Translations under genes and position numbers: made by a program
Source of the DNA: Ephydatia muelleri
Lineage: Eukaryota > Porifera > Demospongiae > Spongillida > Spongillidae
Reading direction: 5' to 3'
DNA: 64,000 nt
Assembly (NCBI GenBank): GCA_013339895.1
Contig: JABACO010000014.1
Span: 5,935,755-5,999,754, forward strand
Shown here: in pieces, positions 31,993 through 44,737 of the stretch
Layout of the letters: every line of letters begins with the position of its first letter
Position numbering within the stretch: position 1 is the first letter of the stretch
Notes under the pieces: generated by a model
The model's input: the letters and a program-made list of their open reading frames with translations, nothing else
Told to the model about the DNA's origin: nothing
Databases searched by the model: none

Positions 31993-32875
31993 CCAACCTG
32001 GCCACCGTAATATCGGGCTATTTCTGTCACTGATGTCACGTGTTTTGTTCTATTAATATTAGTATCTCTGTTTCTTTTTCTCAGTTAGCGTACTAATCTA
32101 AATAAAAGCATATTGTGCCCAACAAGTGTACATACCATTTGTGTACCAAATCCCTATGGTCTCATCTCCCTCCCACATGACTTCTGCCGCCCACACTCAC
32201 AGAGGCAGCGGGAGGGGGAGGAGTCGTATTAATGCGCGTATACGCGTACCACACTTGTTCCATCAAAATTGCACGATAGCCTAGGGCCTAACATTGGGGT
32301 TCATTTCTTCTGTTCCAATCGTATCTGCCATCACGTTGGCGAAGTTGGTCCTCATTGCAACGCGGGGCTTCCACTCTCCTCCAGCGACAATACAAATTGT
32401 CTCGTTCGGCCTCTGTAATGTAATTATCCACTTCTTCGTTACCCTCACCGTTGTAATGGGCGGAGAGGCGATCGCGAATCGATACCTCCGACATTCTGAG
32501 GTACATAGGATTAAAAGTTCCACTTCTAAAAAATCCGATTTCGTACACTCCCGGTTCGTCGGGCGCATTTCTGTAGTCCTTTAGACGTATTGGGTCTGAC
32601 CACATGTCTGGGCGATGAAAGTCTCTAGCTCTTTGGTGGAATACAGGTATTGATACAGTTTACGCGTTGAGCCAGAAATTTTTTTGAACTGCACCGGACT
32701 TTGTATCGGAAGTTTCACTAGATACAGATTTGACTCCTACTATGAAGTCATTAAAAACACGTGACCTAGTTCTAACGAGACTCTTGACGATCGGATTGTT
32801 TAGCTTGTTGTTTCAATCGAACGAGAAGACAAAAATGAGCCGTTTCGTTGTTGCCCTCGTATACCCAATCCCGGA
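31993..32875. repeat. Right arm of the large inverted repeat
   Basis: The inverted partner of 28140-29005. Its outer end continues to 32930, where a BEL retroelement has inserted. The same outer sequence (AACGAGAAGACAAAAATGAG and neighbours) recurs at about 50940-51170, so the arm belongs to a dispersed family. Confidence 0.8.
32288..32605 (-). CDS. Solo GIY-YIG nuclease-like protein (105 aa), copy 2
   Basis: The inverted paralogue of 28399-28722, with about 80 percent identity by eye. GVY, the helix arginine (DRLSAHY) and the catalytic glutamate (RCNEDQL) are kept, but the YLG glycine is replaced (YLRMSE), which may weaken activity. It starts MWSDPIRLKDY. The open frame is kept despite many substitutions, which suggests some selection. 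Confidence 0.6.
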   Translation of the reverse strand: MWSDPIRLKDYRNAPDEPGVYEIGFFRSGTFNPMYLRMSEVSIRDRLSAHYNGEGNEEVDNYITEAERDNLYCRWRRVEAPRCNEDQLRQRDGRYDWNRRNEPQC

Positions 32876-32935
32876 ATTATACTCCTTGACAAACACTTTT
32901 GAAGAATGACAATTGCGCCAATAGCTCCAGATTAG

Positions 32936-33103
32936 TGTCGGATATTAGTCCTAAGATTATTCATATGCCAATAATTGTATTTCGTGCACGTGAGTGTTAT
33001 TAATGATTTTTGGCGTTTGAGAACGTTGAGTGCGTGGCGGAAGGAACGCTTAGGATCTACTAGAATCGCTCGTGGTATAGTCCCGAATAAGAAATATACT
33101 ACA
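32936..33103 (+). repeat. 5' LTR of the BEL element
   Basis: Begins TGTCGGATATTAG and ends ATATACTACA. It differs from the right LTR by a few small indels and about one to three substitutions. Confidence 0.9.
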
Positions 33104-36100
33104 TGGTCCTTCGAGCCGGGAATAAATTGAGACACGAGCACTGAAAATGGCAGAATCGGAACTGGTAAAGAAGAAGAGAATCCGCGCGGGACACAAGGGG
33201 TCTCTCAAACGCATCCTCACCGAGGTGAAGGAGATGTTGGGGTCACCGAGAGAGCACTCCGCGAGACTGGGCCAACAGCTACAGACGCTGAAGGAAAAAA
33301 GAGAGACTGTATCCAAACTGGACGCAGAGATCATGGACGGACTGAAGGAGGAGGACGAAATAGTTGACGAGATAATGCAAGCCGATGTATACCGTGAAGG
33401 GATTGATATGGCAATCCTAGATATTCAAGACGCCTTGTCAGGACTTGACATCGCGAGGAAGGCGGGTTCGCAGCCTGCTAACAAAGAGACACGTGTGCAT
33501 CAGCAACAAGGTGATGCGGTCGGGCATAATGTACCCTCCGTACCAGAGGCTTCAACAACAGATCCTGTACCTCCTACGAGCTCCACACCGAGAGCAGAAG
33601 CGACAACACCTGCTTCAGATCCTCAGGCTCAGGCTAGTGTGCCATCAAGAGCAATTGGACGAGTAAAACTCCCAAAGTTATCACTGAGAAAGTTCAACGG
33701 CGATCTGACATCGTGGACACCTTTCTGGGAATCCTTCAAATCCTCCATTCATGAGAACAATGAAATTACATCGGTTGACAAGTTCAATTACCTGAACTCC
33801 TTGCTGGAAGGTTCTGCTGCTGCAGCAATAGCAGGCCTCACGCTTAGTGATGCGAACTATAATGAAGCAGTGACCATACTGACCAAGCGGTTTGGCAATC
33901 GTCAGCAAATCGTCACTAAACATATGGATGCACTGATGGGTCTGGAGGCTGTAACATCAAACCACAACCTAAAGGGGCTGCGACGGTTGTACGACTTGGT
34001 GGAAACACACACGAGGAGCCTGTGTTCACTTGGAATTCCGTCAACTTCCTACGGGAGTCTACTGTCGTCGGTTGTCATGAATAAACTTCCCCAAGAAATT
34101 CGCGTGTCGATCAGTAAGGAGGTTACAGGTGAAAGTCTGGATCTGGAAGCGATCATGAAGATTGTGGAAAAGGAGATAAGTGCGAGGGAACGAGCAACTG
34201 CAACTGTGACTGTGACATCACCTGTAAAGAAGCAGCCCAGAGAATGTTCAGTGACTGCATCGGCATTGCTGTCCAACAACTCTTCTATTGCTTGCTCATT
34301 TTGCAGTCAACCTCATCCATCTTCTGATTGTGGAAGTGTGACAGACGTTGGAGAGAGGAAGCGGATATTAGTCAAGGCTGGAAGGTGTTACAACTGCTTG
34401 AAGAAGGGCCACATAGGAAGGGATTGTCGGTCGCCAAGCAAGTGTTCAAACTGTGGAGGAAGACACCATTTGAGCATCTGTTCCAGGCCTAAAACCAATG
34501 GACCACAAGACGCAACCCGAACAAGTCAACAGACAGTTCAGAATGCTGCTCCTACTGGCCAAGTACGAACCAACAATGAACCAACTGGATCCAACGGGCG
34601 ACCGTCAGCAGTTGTCTCAATGTACGTCAGCACGAAGACACCAGTATTGTTACAGACTGCGTGCGTTAGGGTCAAGGCTCCTGACAAAACAACCCCTGTG
34701 ATTCAAACTAGGGTCTTGCTGGATAGCGGAAGCCAAAGGTCTTACATCTCGAGCAAGTTATGCAATCAGCTGGGACTTAAGGAGAATAGCAAGGAAACAT
34801 TACTAGTGAAAACATTTGCTGCTGAGGAAGGGAAGGTTCAGGTGTGCAGTTTAGTCGACCTCAGCGTGATGACAAGAGATGGACTAGACATGTGTTTATC
34901 TCTGCTATCGATTCCAACCATCTGCGAGCCGCTAACAGGACAGCCGATCAATTATGCGACCAGCCGATTCCAATATTTGTCTGGACTAGACCTTGCTGAC
35001 TCGAGTGATGGGAAGGACTGCCTAGAAGTGGGTGTCCTAATAGGAGTGGATCAATACTGGAAGATTGTTACAGGGAAGGTCGTGAAGGGCATAGCTGGTC
35101 CTACTGCAATCGAAACAGCATTTGGATGGGTCCTATCTGGTCCTGTACTAGGTCTCACCCTTGAACCAACCGTGACTTGTTTGAGCACTGTTCACATGAT
35201 GAAGGTGGATGCATCTGTTTGTTCGGCTCAACAAGAAATTGCGAATCTAGAAAATCGATTACAAGCATTTTGGGACCTCGAGACACTGGGGATTAAAGAA
35301 AGCGAGACTTCTGTCTATGACAACTTCATGGAAAGCGTATCATTCAACAATGGTCGTTACTGTGTTCGACTTCCCTGGAAATCACCACGTGTTTTGCTCC
35401 CAGACAACTTTGACCTAAGCCAAAAACGTCTATTCAATCTACTGAAGAGACTTAGGCAAACACCACACATCTTGACACAATACGATGAGATCATTCAAGA
35501 ACAGATCAGACGAGGCATAGTAGAGGTGGTTGATCCCTCTGACATCGGATCAATGGGAATAACACATTATCTCCCTCATCATGCCGTGATTAAGGAAGAC
35601 AAGCAGACAAGCAAATTACGCATTGTTTACGATGCGTCCGCAAGGAGCAATGGGCCGTCTCTCAATGATGGGCCTACCTTTGGGCAAAACATTATGGACA
35701 TACTCCTGAGGTTCCGTATTCACCGCGTGGCTGTGATTGCTGATATAGAGAAGGCTTTCCTCATGGTATCTGTTTCTGAGGAAGATCGTGACGCCCTGAG
35801 GTTTCTATGGATCCACGACATCAACGCACAGCTTCCAAGATTGGTCATCATGCGCTTCGCTCGGGTGGTATTTGGAGTGTCTGCCAGTCCCTTTCTGCTT
35901 AATGCAACGATAAGAAGGCACGTTGAGAAGTACAGAGGTGAAGACCCACTGTTCGTGGACAAATTCAATCGATCTATCTATGTGGATGACCTCATCTTTG
36001 GGGCTAAGACTGAAGATGAAGCATTGGAACTGTTTACGAAGGCAAGACTATGCTTAGACAAGGCAGGATTTACGCTTCGAAAGTTCGTATCCAACTCTTT

Positions 36101-37753
36101 GAATCTTCAGACTCTTGTGTCACCTCAAGAACACCAGGCACAAGTACCCGGCAGAGTGTCAGTAGCATGTGAGGATGAATCTTACACAAAGAATACCTTG
36201 GGGGAAAGGTTGGATCATCCAGAATATATCAAGGTGCTTGGAGTGAAGTGGAAGCCAATGGACGATACACTCATATGTGATCTCAGTAACCTCTACCAGG
36301 CCGCATCCGAGCTGAAACCCACAAAACGGAATGTCATTGGACTTTCGGCAAGAGTCTATGATCCACTGGGGTTTCTGTCACCTTTGACAGTATGTTTCAA
36401 GCTGCTGTTTCAGGACATGGGTGTGGCCAAGCTGAACTGGGACGATGACTTGGAAGGAGATCTGCTGAAGAGATGGAAGGGCTTGATACTGCAGATGAGA
36501 GAGCCTCTACTTCTACGCATACCAAGATGCTATTTCAAGGGTATGGGTGAACCTCTGTCATGCAGTCTTGTTGGATTCTGCGATGCATCAGCTAGGGCCT
36601 ACACAGCGGTTGTGTATATGAACATAGTGTCGTCTGAGGGATGCGTTGCCAGGTTTGTTGCTTCAAAAACCCGAGTGGCTCCTCTTAGTGCGCAAACCAT
36701 TCCGAGACTAGAACTGCTAGCTGCTCTCTTGTTGGCCAGACTCCTCTCAAGTGTCGCAAGTGCACTGGGACCAGAGCACCCATTGGGGGAACCACTGTGT
36801 TTTACAGACTCCAAGATCGCACTCTGCTGGATAAGGGGTTTCGATAAGGAATGGAAACAATTCGTGGAAAACCGAGTAAAGGAGATCCGTTCTCTAGTAC
36901 CGGAAAAATGTTGGTATCACTGTGCCGGAAACGTCAATCCAGCTGATCTTCCATCAAGGGGAGCAGACCTTTCAGAGTTAGGTACATGTATACCTGAGTC
37001 ATGGCTGACTCTACATCCTGGACTCTGCGAACCTGAGCATGAAACCAGTGAAATTGGTTCTTGCAGTTCAGAAGCGAGTGCAATGGAGCTGAAGATTGGA
37101 AGCAGACCAACATCACAGAACACACACAGTTTGGTGGTACAAGAACTCTGTCAGTTTGACTCAGTCATTCGCTGTGAAGACTTCAGCACCCTCAGGCGGC
37201 TCTTCAGAGTAACAGCGTATGTTCAGAAGTTCCTTGCCACTAGAATGGATCTGAATAGACGCATGCGATATCTGAGTCTGGTCATGGTAACGTTTTGGAA
37301 GAGATGGAGGTCTGAGTATCTTACTGCACTCAGGGAGCGTCATGCATGCGATTCAGGTCTAGGGAAGCCGCCAAGCAAGGTTGCGGTTGGAGATGTTGTT
37401 CTCATCTTCGATCCCGGCCGACCCCGAACTATTTGGCGAATGGGTAAGGTGGAGACACTGTTAGAGGGTGCAGATGGAGCAGCGAGGGGAGCGTCCCTGC
37501 GAGTTATGTCCGGTTCCAAGTCTGCAGTACTACGTCGACCCATTCAACACCTCTATCCTTTGGAAAGTGCACCTCAGGTGTCTGATACTGAGAGGGAACC
37601 AGAGACTACTACTTCCAGTAGTCACAGCATGGAGCCAGTTGCTAGCAGCAGAAGATCCAACCCTCCCAGAGTCGCCGCTCAGCTAGCAAGATATAGGATT
37701 GAAGAACAGTTGTAGGACTTCCTGTTGACTAGCGTAACTAGTCAAGGGGGGAG

Positions 37754-37917
37754 TGTCGGATATTAGTCCTAAGATTATTCATATGCCAATAATTGTATTC
37801 GTGCACGTGAGTGTTTAATGATTTTTTGGCGCGAGAACGTTGAGTGCGTGGCGGAAGGAACGCTTAGGATCTACCAGAATCGCTCGTGGTATAGTCCCGA
37901 ATAAGAAATATACTACA
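37754..37917 (+). repeat. 3' LTR of the BEL element
   Basis: Same ends as the left LTR. ATTAG follows at 37918-37922, matching 32931-32935. Confidence 0.9.
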
Positions 37918-37922
37918 ATTAG

Positions 37923-38425
37923 ATCAACATTTTTGCTTTTGTGATCAAATAATCTTGAACTATGTATCGGCAGTTGACTACCAAATAGGATTTGGGTAGT
38001 ACAAAACGCTACGTATACGACAAATCCTAACAATCTGAAGCCAAGCCGATCTTGTAATGATACTTGGCTATCCTGAGTAATATCGGGGCCTGACGAATAA
38101 AATAGCGGAGGGCAATAATGTCATTGTATCTGTTGGCGTAAATAGGAGACTCTGATGACTTAAAAACCTGCGTTAGACGGCCATTCGGTGATATTCTTGG
38201 TACCCTACTGATGACAAAAATTAATACCCTGGGGGGGATCGATGTACGCAAACTGTTCTGGGGGTATATAAAATATTATATTTGGCTGTCCTGGGGGTTT
38301 ATAAATCATGTCCTGCGTATATAGAATGTAAAAGTACCGGTACTGCAATTGAGTGAAATTAATAACCAAATGATGTGAAACACTAATACACGAGTCTGGG
38401 AACGAGAGTACGCCGTTTACGGTAG
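37923..38425. repeat. Dispersed repeat into which the BEL element inserted
   Basis: Positions 38041-38095 match 51411-51465 in inverted orientation (TGTAATGATACTTGGCTATC and onward). The stretch around 38215-38320 has CCCTACTGATGAC and repeated CTGGGGG words that resemble the MITE at 30050-30515. No gene is seen. Confidence 0.5.
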
Positions 38426-38440
38426 TTAAAAATAGTTGTA

Positions 38441-38870
38441 GACGTTTATAATTTCACAATAATAGTCCCCTCCTCCACTTTCACGTCCGCCTCCACGTCC
38501 GCCTCCACGTCCGCCTCTTTCTCCACGTCTGCCTCGTCCGTCTCGTCCGCCTCCTCCACCCCCTCCACCTCGTCTTCTGTCTCCTCTATCTCTTGTTTCT
38601 CCTCCTCGGCCTCGTCCACCTCCACGTCTTCCAGAAACTGCCAGCACCGCGTCCACCTCCACGTCTGCCAGTACCATCTCTATCCTCATCAACATGTCCT
38701 CCACCACCGCCAACACCTCCTACACGGTTGCCAACAACTCTACCCCTGCCTTCACCTCCTCCATGGCTGTCAACACCTCCTCCTTCACCTCCACCACCAC
38801 GAGCTCCTCCACCGCTGCCGGCTTCACGAGCTCCTCCTCCATCACTGCTTCAGTTCATCATGCATGACTG
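38441..38870 (-). pseudogene. Arg-Gly-rich (RGG-type) protein fragment
   Basis: The minus strand encodes long runs of RGG, GGRG and GGGG (for example SGRRGGGRGRGGETRDRGD), with at least one frame shift between two such runs near 38640. RGG boxes bind RNA in host proteins, but simple GGN-codon expansion also produces them. It may be the C-terminal tail of the transposase relic further upstream on the same strand, or an unrelated fragment. No domain identifies it. Confidence 0.4.
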
Positions 38871-39349
38871 TTCGTCATACCTTTGGTTAAATTTATTGGT
38901 AGTGTTCTTTCGAAGGCCTCTTTGGGTAGGTACCACATAAGGGTTTTCACTGTAACTTTGATACATTGGGTCCCCTGATGAATCGACAGCATGAGAATAT
39001 ACTTCTCCTGTGACAAATGATTGATACGTATTTGTAGAAAAGATAGATAATAATCATGTCATCCAAACTGCCATCTTGTGCAAGCACACATTCATTTACT
39101 CGATATAGTGTACCTCTATAGCCATGGGTTGGTACAAATATTTAGTTGCTTGAAGGCAAGCAATTTCTTTTTGTGCTGTTCGCTTGTAGGAAATGGACAC
39201 AAAACTTCTTTACTTTCACATACCGATAAAAGTACATAGTGCTATATATCCTCCAACTGGCACATCAGGTGCCTCTGGAATGTTGGGCTACATATTCTGC
39301 TTGTGAAAGGCTTTTTGCATGCAGCTATAGAAAAATCATGATGATACTA

Positions 39350-41120
39350 TATCACCATATACATGTATAGAGCCTCCTGGATAGGGAGGTCCTGACTGTA
39401 GTTCAGTTGTAGGGTAATGTTTGGTGTAATCATAATTATGTGTTTGCTTATTTTACCACAGATGCATAACACTTTGAAAAGACATACCTGGGAATCTGAT
39501 TCACAACACATTTGGACTGAGGTTTGCAGGATAGAACCATCAGACTTAAACTTCAGAAATTCTCGCCTGCATTCAGCTAGTGCAAATGTCAATTCTAAGT
39601 TCGTATTATTTGATGAACGTGCAACATATCGCTTCACAACCCTTTCAAAAGAATAGCACCAATAGTTGTCCGGGCTTGAAAAAGCGTTCTATTTCTTCAG
39701 GCATATATCACACAGCTTGTGATGCCTTCAACCTCTCCATCTCTATGATACGAACAATGAGTACCCACACATGATATTCATAGTCTGGTAAAATTCCTCC
39801 TAAGATGTATTCAGAGGCAGGATAGCAGAACTTTTGGAACTCCTCAGCTTTCCAGAAGCCTATTCTTTTAGATATGCTAGTAGGAATCCTGCCATTACTT
39901 AACTCTGCATGAATAACATGAAAATGATTGAAAACAGGAATTAAATACAATGTCTTGTATAAAGAATTTGTGACAACAGTATCATCCCAATGATTTGACT
40001 TGAGTTTATTTCAGATATGGACACATACTTTTGTACCAATACACCAATACCAAGCATGGTATTAAGTGTAGCTCTCATTAAATTGCATATGCACCATCCT
40101 CATCTGATGTCCATGGCAAACCTTTCCTCAATGATTTGTTTGCTTATCAAACCCATCTCTAAATACCTACGGAGATGATGTCTGACAACATTAAGTGCAA
40201 TGTTATGCATTGCATCAAACACTAGATCTTACAAAATGTTAAACCCATATGCTGCATGAAGTCGATGTAAAATTGATGTTCCAGTAAATCCTGTACTTTT
40301 GGCCTTGTAAGCACTGATGCTCTCTCTTCTACCTCAGTATCGTTTATGTTATCAATAGTCTCTTTTAATTCTTTGCTAGCAAATGAATATCTAGTATGAT
40401 ACCTCTAATCCACATAGTAGTAGTGCGTGGAAACAGTATCCTGTGTGCCTGAAAATGCAATCAGTTAATTTAAATAATTATAAATAGAAACACTTTCCAA
40501 TTAATGTAACAGCACCTTTCAAGATTCCATCGCCTGCATGGACGAATTCCTCCTTGAACGAACTTGCCTACTTCAGACTGTGCTGGATCTCCTGTCCATA
40601 GTAGAAGCATACACCTGATAACTGCCTTTCTAGAGGGAATCCCTGCAACCTCAGCAGCATAATCGACCTCAATGCCTGAAATGCTATACTGTTATATACA
40701 TTAAGAGCACCCTACCATTAATAAAAAAGATCTAGCACCTCAGTCACCAGTGGTTCCAGAAATGGGTCTAAAGAAACAGCACACTTGTTTGGTAGAAGAT
40801 AGTTGGTACAAACTCACAAAAGTAAACTTCATCAACTCCGGATTGGTCACTTTTTCCCATAGTTGCAATTGATACTTCAATGGATCCTAATTATATTGAA
40901 TGAAAGCATAATCATGATTGTATAAAGATTGAGCCAATGATCTTTCTCTCTCCAATGGACAGTGATTTTCTTACAAAACCTAGTATCCTGGCACCATTTT
41001 TTGATCTTATCAAAAAGGCATAAATAGTTCTGTGGTATACGCCTTGCTTCCACAATACCTGATAAATTAAATAACGATATTGCATTAACTATTGCATACA
41101 AAATCACACCTAACGCCATT
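39350..41120 (-). pseudogene. CACTA/Tnp2-like transposase relic
   Basis: Several minus-strand exon-like blocks together resemble transposases of the CACTA (Tnp2/Plavaka) type. They read LLLWTGDPAQSEVGKFVQGG with CRRWNLE (40500-40640), LVFDAMHNIALNVVRHHL (about 40110-40235), SKRIGFWKAEEFQKF with YPASEYILGGILPDYEYHVW (39708-39950), and ELTFALAECRREFLKF (39490-39640). The order fits one minus-strand gene. Stops and probable introns separate the blocks, so it is decayed. I found no terminal repeats. The assignment rests on remembered motifs. Confidence 0.5.
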
Positions 41121-41127
41121 TTAAACT

Positions 41128-43700
41128 ATGTGTAAACAATGCCTATTATCTTGATCTGCTTAGTGACCATTTTTTAGACATGCACAGCTGGCATCGACAG
41201 CTACTTTTTAATATTTCATATTCAGTTCAGAAACAAAAAACAATGTGCGGTGTTAATTGTAAGCTTTAATTTTGCTACTAATTTAAAACGGACACTTTTT
41301 TCCTCTTTTCTGTTTGAAGCAATATTAAATAAATACTTTAGGCTCGCTATATTCAAAATTGCAAGATGGAATGCCAAGGCGTTGTTGAACTGCATTACGC
41401 TGAAGTACAAACGTCTCTGCCGAATTTCATTGGTGTGCGGTACATTAAAGCTGTGACTGTACATGTAAGCCAGCAATGGATCCGGGATGTCCTGCGCCTC
41501 TTACACAATTGATGCGCGCATAGCGCACAGTCCACATTGCAGGGCTTGCATGGGCGTGTCGAGTAAAAATACTATTTTCGTCACTAAATATGTCGTCTAA
41601 GTTCTTTTTGCATTGCTCCATTGAGCTGTCACAAGAGAAAACGAACGTCTGGAGATTCGTACAATCTCAGGCAAGTTCCAGTCTGATTGCGAAGTTCCCA
41701 TCGTTACAGCTGACTACTAAGCACAAGATCTGCCCTTCTTGTCGCATGAAGCTCTACAAACTGCCTGACGGAACTCCTCTACATCGCGGTTTTTCTGACC
41801 ATCGTGTTGTCCACAGCAATGATACCATGACTGCTCCTGAAAGTAATTTAGTTGAGGATACGAATACCGCCGTTGCAACACCTGATTCTAGGCCACCTTG
41901 TCTGTAGAGAATCATAGCCACACCATTCAGAGTGATCCCCCAATTGAAGATGCCCCAATAACATCTGAAGCCCCACCATTTCATGAAATAAGTGCTGGAA
42001 ACGAAATTCCAAGCAGTGAAGATTGTGATGATAGAGACAGTACTTTGCAACATGAAATCAAAAACAGGCATGATAGTGAGTGTGAATTTCCTGGCCAAGA
42101 TGCAGGAGGTGAGATCATTACGCAATTGAAAGAGAAATTTCACTCGACAGATGAACGCAGTGAGAAAGTAAAGAATCTTACTGTACTGCCCAAAGCTGGA
42201 GTGTAAGGAAGATTGTGAAGGAGTTTGGGGCATCGATCTACATGGCTAGACAGGCAAAGAAGCTGGTGCTGGAGAAAGGCATTCTCTCTAGTCCGAATCC
42301 TAAACCAGGGAAAGCTCTTCCAGAAAGAATAAAGCAGTTAGTTTTAGAAGTGTACCTCGGCGATGAAATAAGCAGAATGCTACCAGGAAGAAAAGACTGT
42401 GTGTCTGTTTGTCATGACTGCAGAACGAAAGAGAGTAAGTCGACAGAAAAGGCTACTACTGTACAACCAGAAAGAGGCATACCATCACTTTAAAAGTATA
42501 CATCCAGATATTAGGGCTGGTTTTTCCACATTTGCATCACTAAGACCTAGAGAATGTATATTAGCAGGTGCAAGTGGGACACATTCAGTGTGAGTTTGCA
42601 CGCTACATTAAAACACAAAATTGATGTTTATTGAGAGTAAGCTTCCTTCCCTAGCGCTTAGTGAACAGATTTTGCACTACAGGCATTGCTTAGCAGCAAT
42701 AATGTGTAATCCCCCTATAGTAGAGATTGCTACTTAAACAAATGTGCCCAGTGCCCTGGAACTGAAAGTCTTTCAAGAATGGTTGCGAAACATAATGGAT
42801 GAAAATTTAGATAGTAGATAGTGTACAATACCACCAGTGGACACACATGGATCGCTCCAGCCTAATTACTGTTGTACAGCCAGTAGATACATTTATGTAG
42901 TGAATTAATAAAGTACTCTTAAATCTGATGAATATTTGAAACTATAAATGTATTGTTCAGGATGCAGTTCAATCATACCATTGGCATTCAACGTATGCTA
43001 CTCTTCATCCATTTTTATACTACTACCAAAATAATGGACACTTGCTATGTTGTTATTAGTGAAAACACTGCATGACCATGATACTATTGCAGTTCATTTA
43101 TTTCAGGGAAATGCTTATTGAATTTCTCACTAGCACATTTCAAAGGCCAAGAAAGATGTATTACATTTCTGATAGTTGTGCTGCCCAATATAAAAATAGG
43201 AAGAATTTTATTAATCTTTGTCATCATGCAGAAGATTTTGATGTTCAAGCTTAGTGGCACTTTTTTTCCACATCACATGGAATAACTGCACCGATGGTGT
43301 GGCTGGTACTTTAAAGCGACTGGCTACTAAAGCAAGTTGCAGAGGCCAAATGAGAGTCAGATAATGTACGCTAAGCAGCTATACGAATTTGCAATGAAAG
43401 ATATTGCAGGGATGTGTTTCTGCTATGTTACCAATGAGGAGTATAAGGAAGAAGCACAACTGCTGCAAGAAAGATTTGATAAATCAAAAACTGTAACACA
43501 CAAATATCATTGCTTCCAGCCACTAAATACTACAATGGTTGAAGTGAAATACTAGTCTGCTGCCAAACAAAAGCATAACAAGCGAGTAATGAAAAACATT
43601 CGTTAAGCTCTGTGCTGTGCAGCTGATTGGAACATTTCTTCTAGTCTGCATAATTAAGGTTATTAAAAATCATGTCACAATTTCGAATTTACACTTTTCA
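41128..43700 (+). mobile_element. TIR transposon of unnamed family, copy 1 (truncated, decayed)
   Basis: Colinear with the inverse of 51854-55475. Protein pieces in order are: MSSKFFLHCSIELSQEK with a CPSC motif (41590-41907); an acidic linker (41898-42206); EFGASIYMARQAKKLVLEK (42215); and YISDSCAAQYKNRKNFINLC with HHAEDFD (43140-43255). The last motif is typical of a multi-copy protein family I recall from hydra, aphid and sponge genomes; its superfamily is unknown to me. Frameshifts and stops separate the pieces. The left end lies inside the terminal repeat of copy 2, and the right end stops at the boundary with duplicated block C. Confidence 0.65.
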
Positions 43701-43987
43701 CAAATTGCACTGGTGTGTTCACTTGTTGTCAATCACATGCCGTTACATATACTCTTTCTATTTCTATCTTTAGTTTTAGTATGCCTGGCTGACTAAATGG
43801 AGGACAAGAACTAAGATGATAGTAACAATAGAACAACTCACATCAGAAATGGCCCTATGTGGCCACACCCCCAAAACCAATTAGCTCACATTTACTCGCA
43901 CAGAATGGGCACACACACATACACACACATGCACACACATACACTACACATACACCAACCCCCTTCACAAACACCCACACTCCCTTT

Positions 43988-44190
43988 GTCACTCATGACT
44001 ACGACTTCTCGTCCAAGACCTCTCCGAGCGTCTCCATGACGATGAGTGACGATGGCGCCTGTTGGGTGAGTGTGACCTCTTTGACCTTGCATTGTGAGAG
44101 GACCCACTGGAATGAGGTGACTCCTGCTTCCTCCTCCTGCCCCCCTGAGGGGACAACATCTTCTCCAATTCTCTGCTCTGGAGAGGCTTC
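43988..44190 (-). pseudogene. CLASRP-like SR exon fragment, copy C
   Basis: The minus strand reads KPLQSRELEKMLSPQGGRRRK and SGSSHNARSKRSHS with RSRSHE, matching 59525-59745. No other CLASRP exon is nearby on this side, so it is an isolated fragment. Confidence 0.6.
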
Positions 44191-44532
44191 GACACAGGCA
44201 CACAACACACACACTTGTATGCATATACACACAAAACACACACAAACACACAGATATACACAACACACAGCACACATACTCCAACACAAAACACACGTAC
44301 ACACACACCAACACACAACACATACAACAAACATACACAACACACACTCAACACATACACTCCTGCACCTCCTCTACCACTATCCTCACCTTTCACTCAC
44401 TCACTTACCCTCCTCTGCCATCCCTCCCTCCCCCATATAGCTCATTCAGTCAGGCAGTGGTATGAATGTGTGTGACGAGTGTGCTAGTATGTGTAAGAGC
44501 TGTGCAATAAAGGGTGGTATATCAATTCAAGG

Positions 44533-44538
44533 TTTATT
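44533..44538 (-). terminator. Poly(A) signal for the WW-NYN gene
   Basis: AATAAA on the minus strand (TTTATT as given), 200 bases after the stop at 44738. The same word is kept in copy A (about 18038). Confidence 0.45.
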
Positions 44539-44737
44539 ATCTTCTTTCCTTACACAATATTAAGTGCCTCCACACACACACAAACATCCACATACTGTAT
44601 TACTGCCAAAAGGAATAATTTTAATGCAAATGAAAACATTCATGGGGAGGGGGGGGGGGGGGGGGGGGGGGGGGGACGGTCGAATGCACCCTTAACAAAC
44701 AAAACCTCCAAGCTAATAGTTCAAAAATTCATCCTCC

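Larger units (their letters stand above)
32936..37917 (+). mobile_element. BEL/Pao LTR retroelement fossil
   Basis: LTRs of about 165 bp (32936-33103 and 37754-37917) flank one long open frame (33147-37715). ATTAG stands outside both LTRs as a 5-bp target duplication. The primer site after the left LTR (TGGTCCTTCGAGCCGG) complements the 3' end of animal tRNA-Tyr, and a purine tract (AAGGGGGGAG) precedes the right LTR. Parts seen in order: a coiled gag-like region of the DUF1759 type, CCHC zinc knuckles (CYNCLKKGHIGRDC), an aspartic protease (LLDSGSQRS), a reverse transcriptase (YVDDLIFG), an RNase H (FTDSKIALCWIRG), and a DUF5641-like C-terminus. Not every part of a full BEL polyprotein is visible, so I treat it as broken, with about one break. 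The LTRs differ at only a handful of sites, so the insertion is fairly young. Confidence 0.9.
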
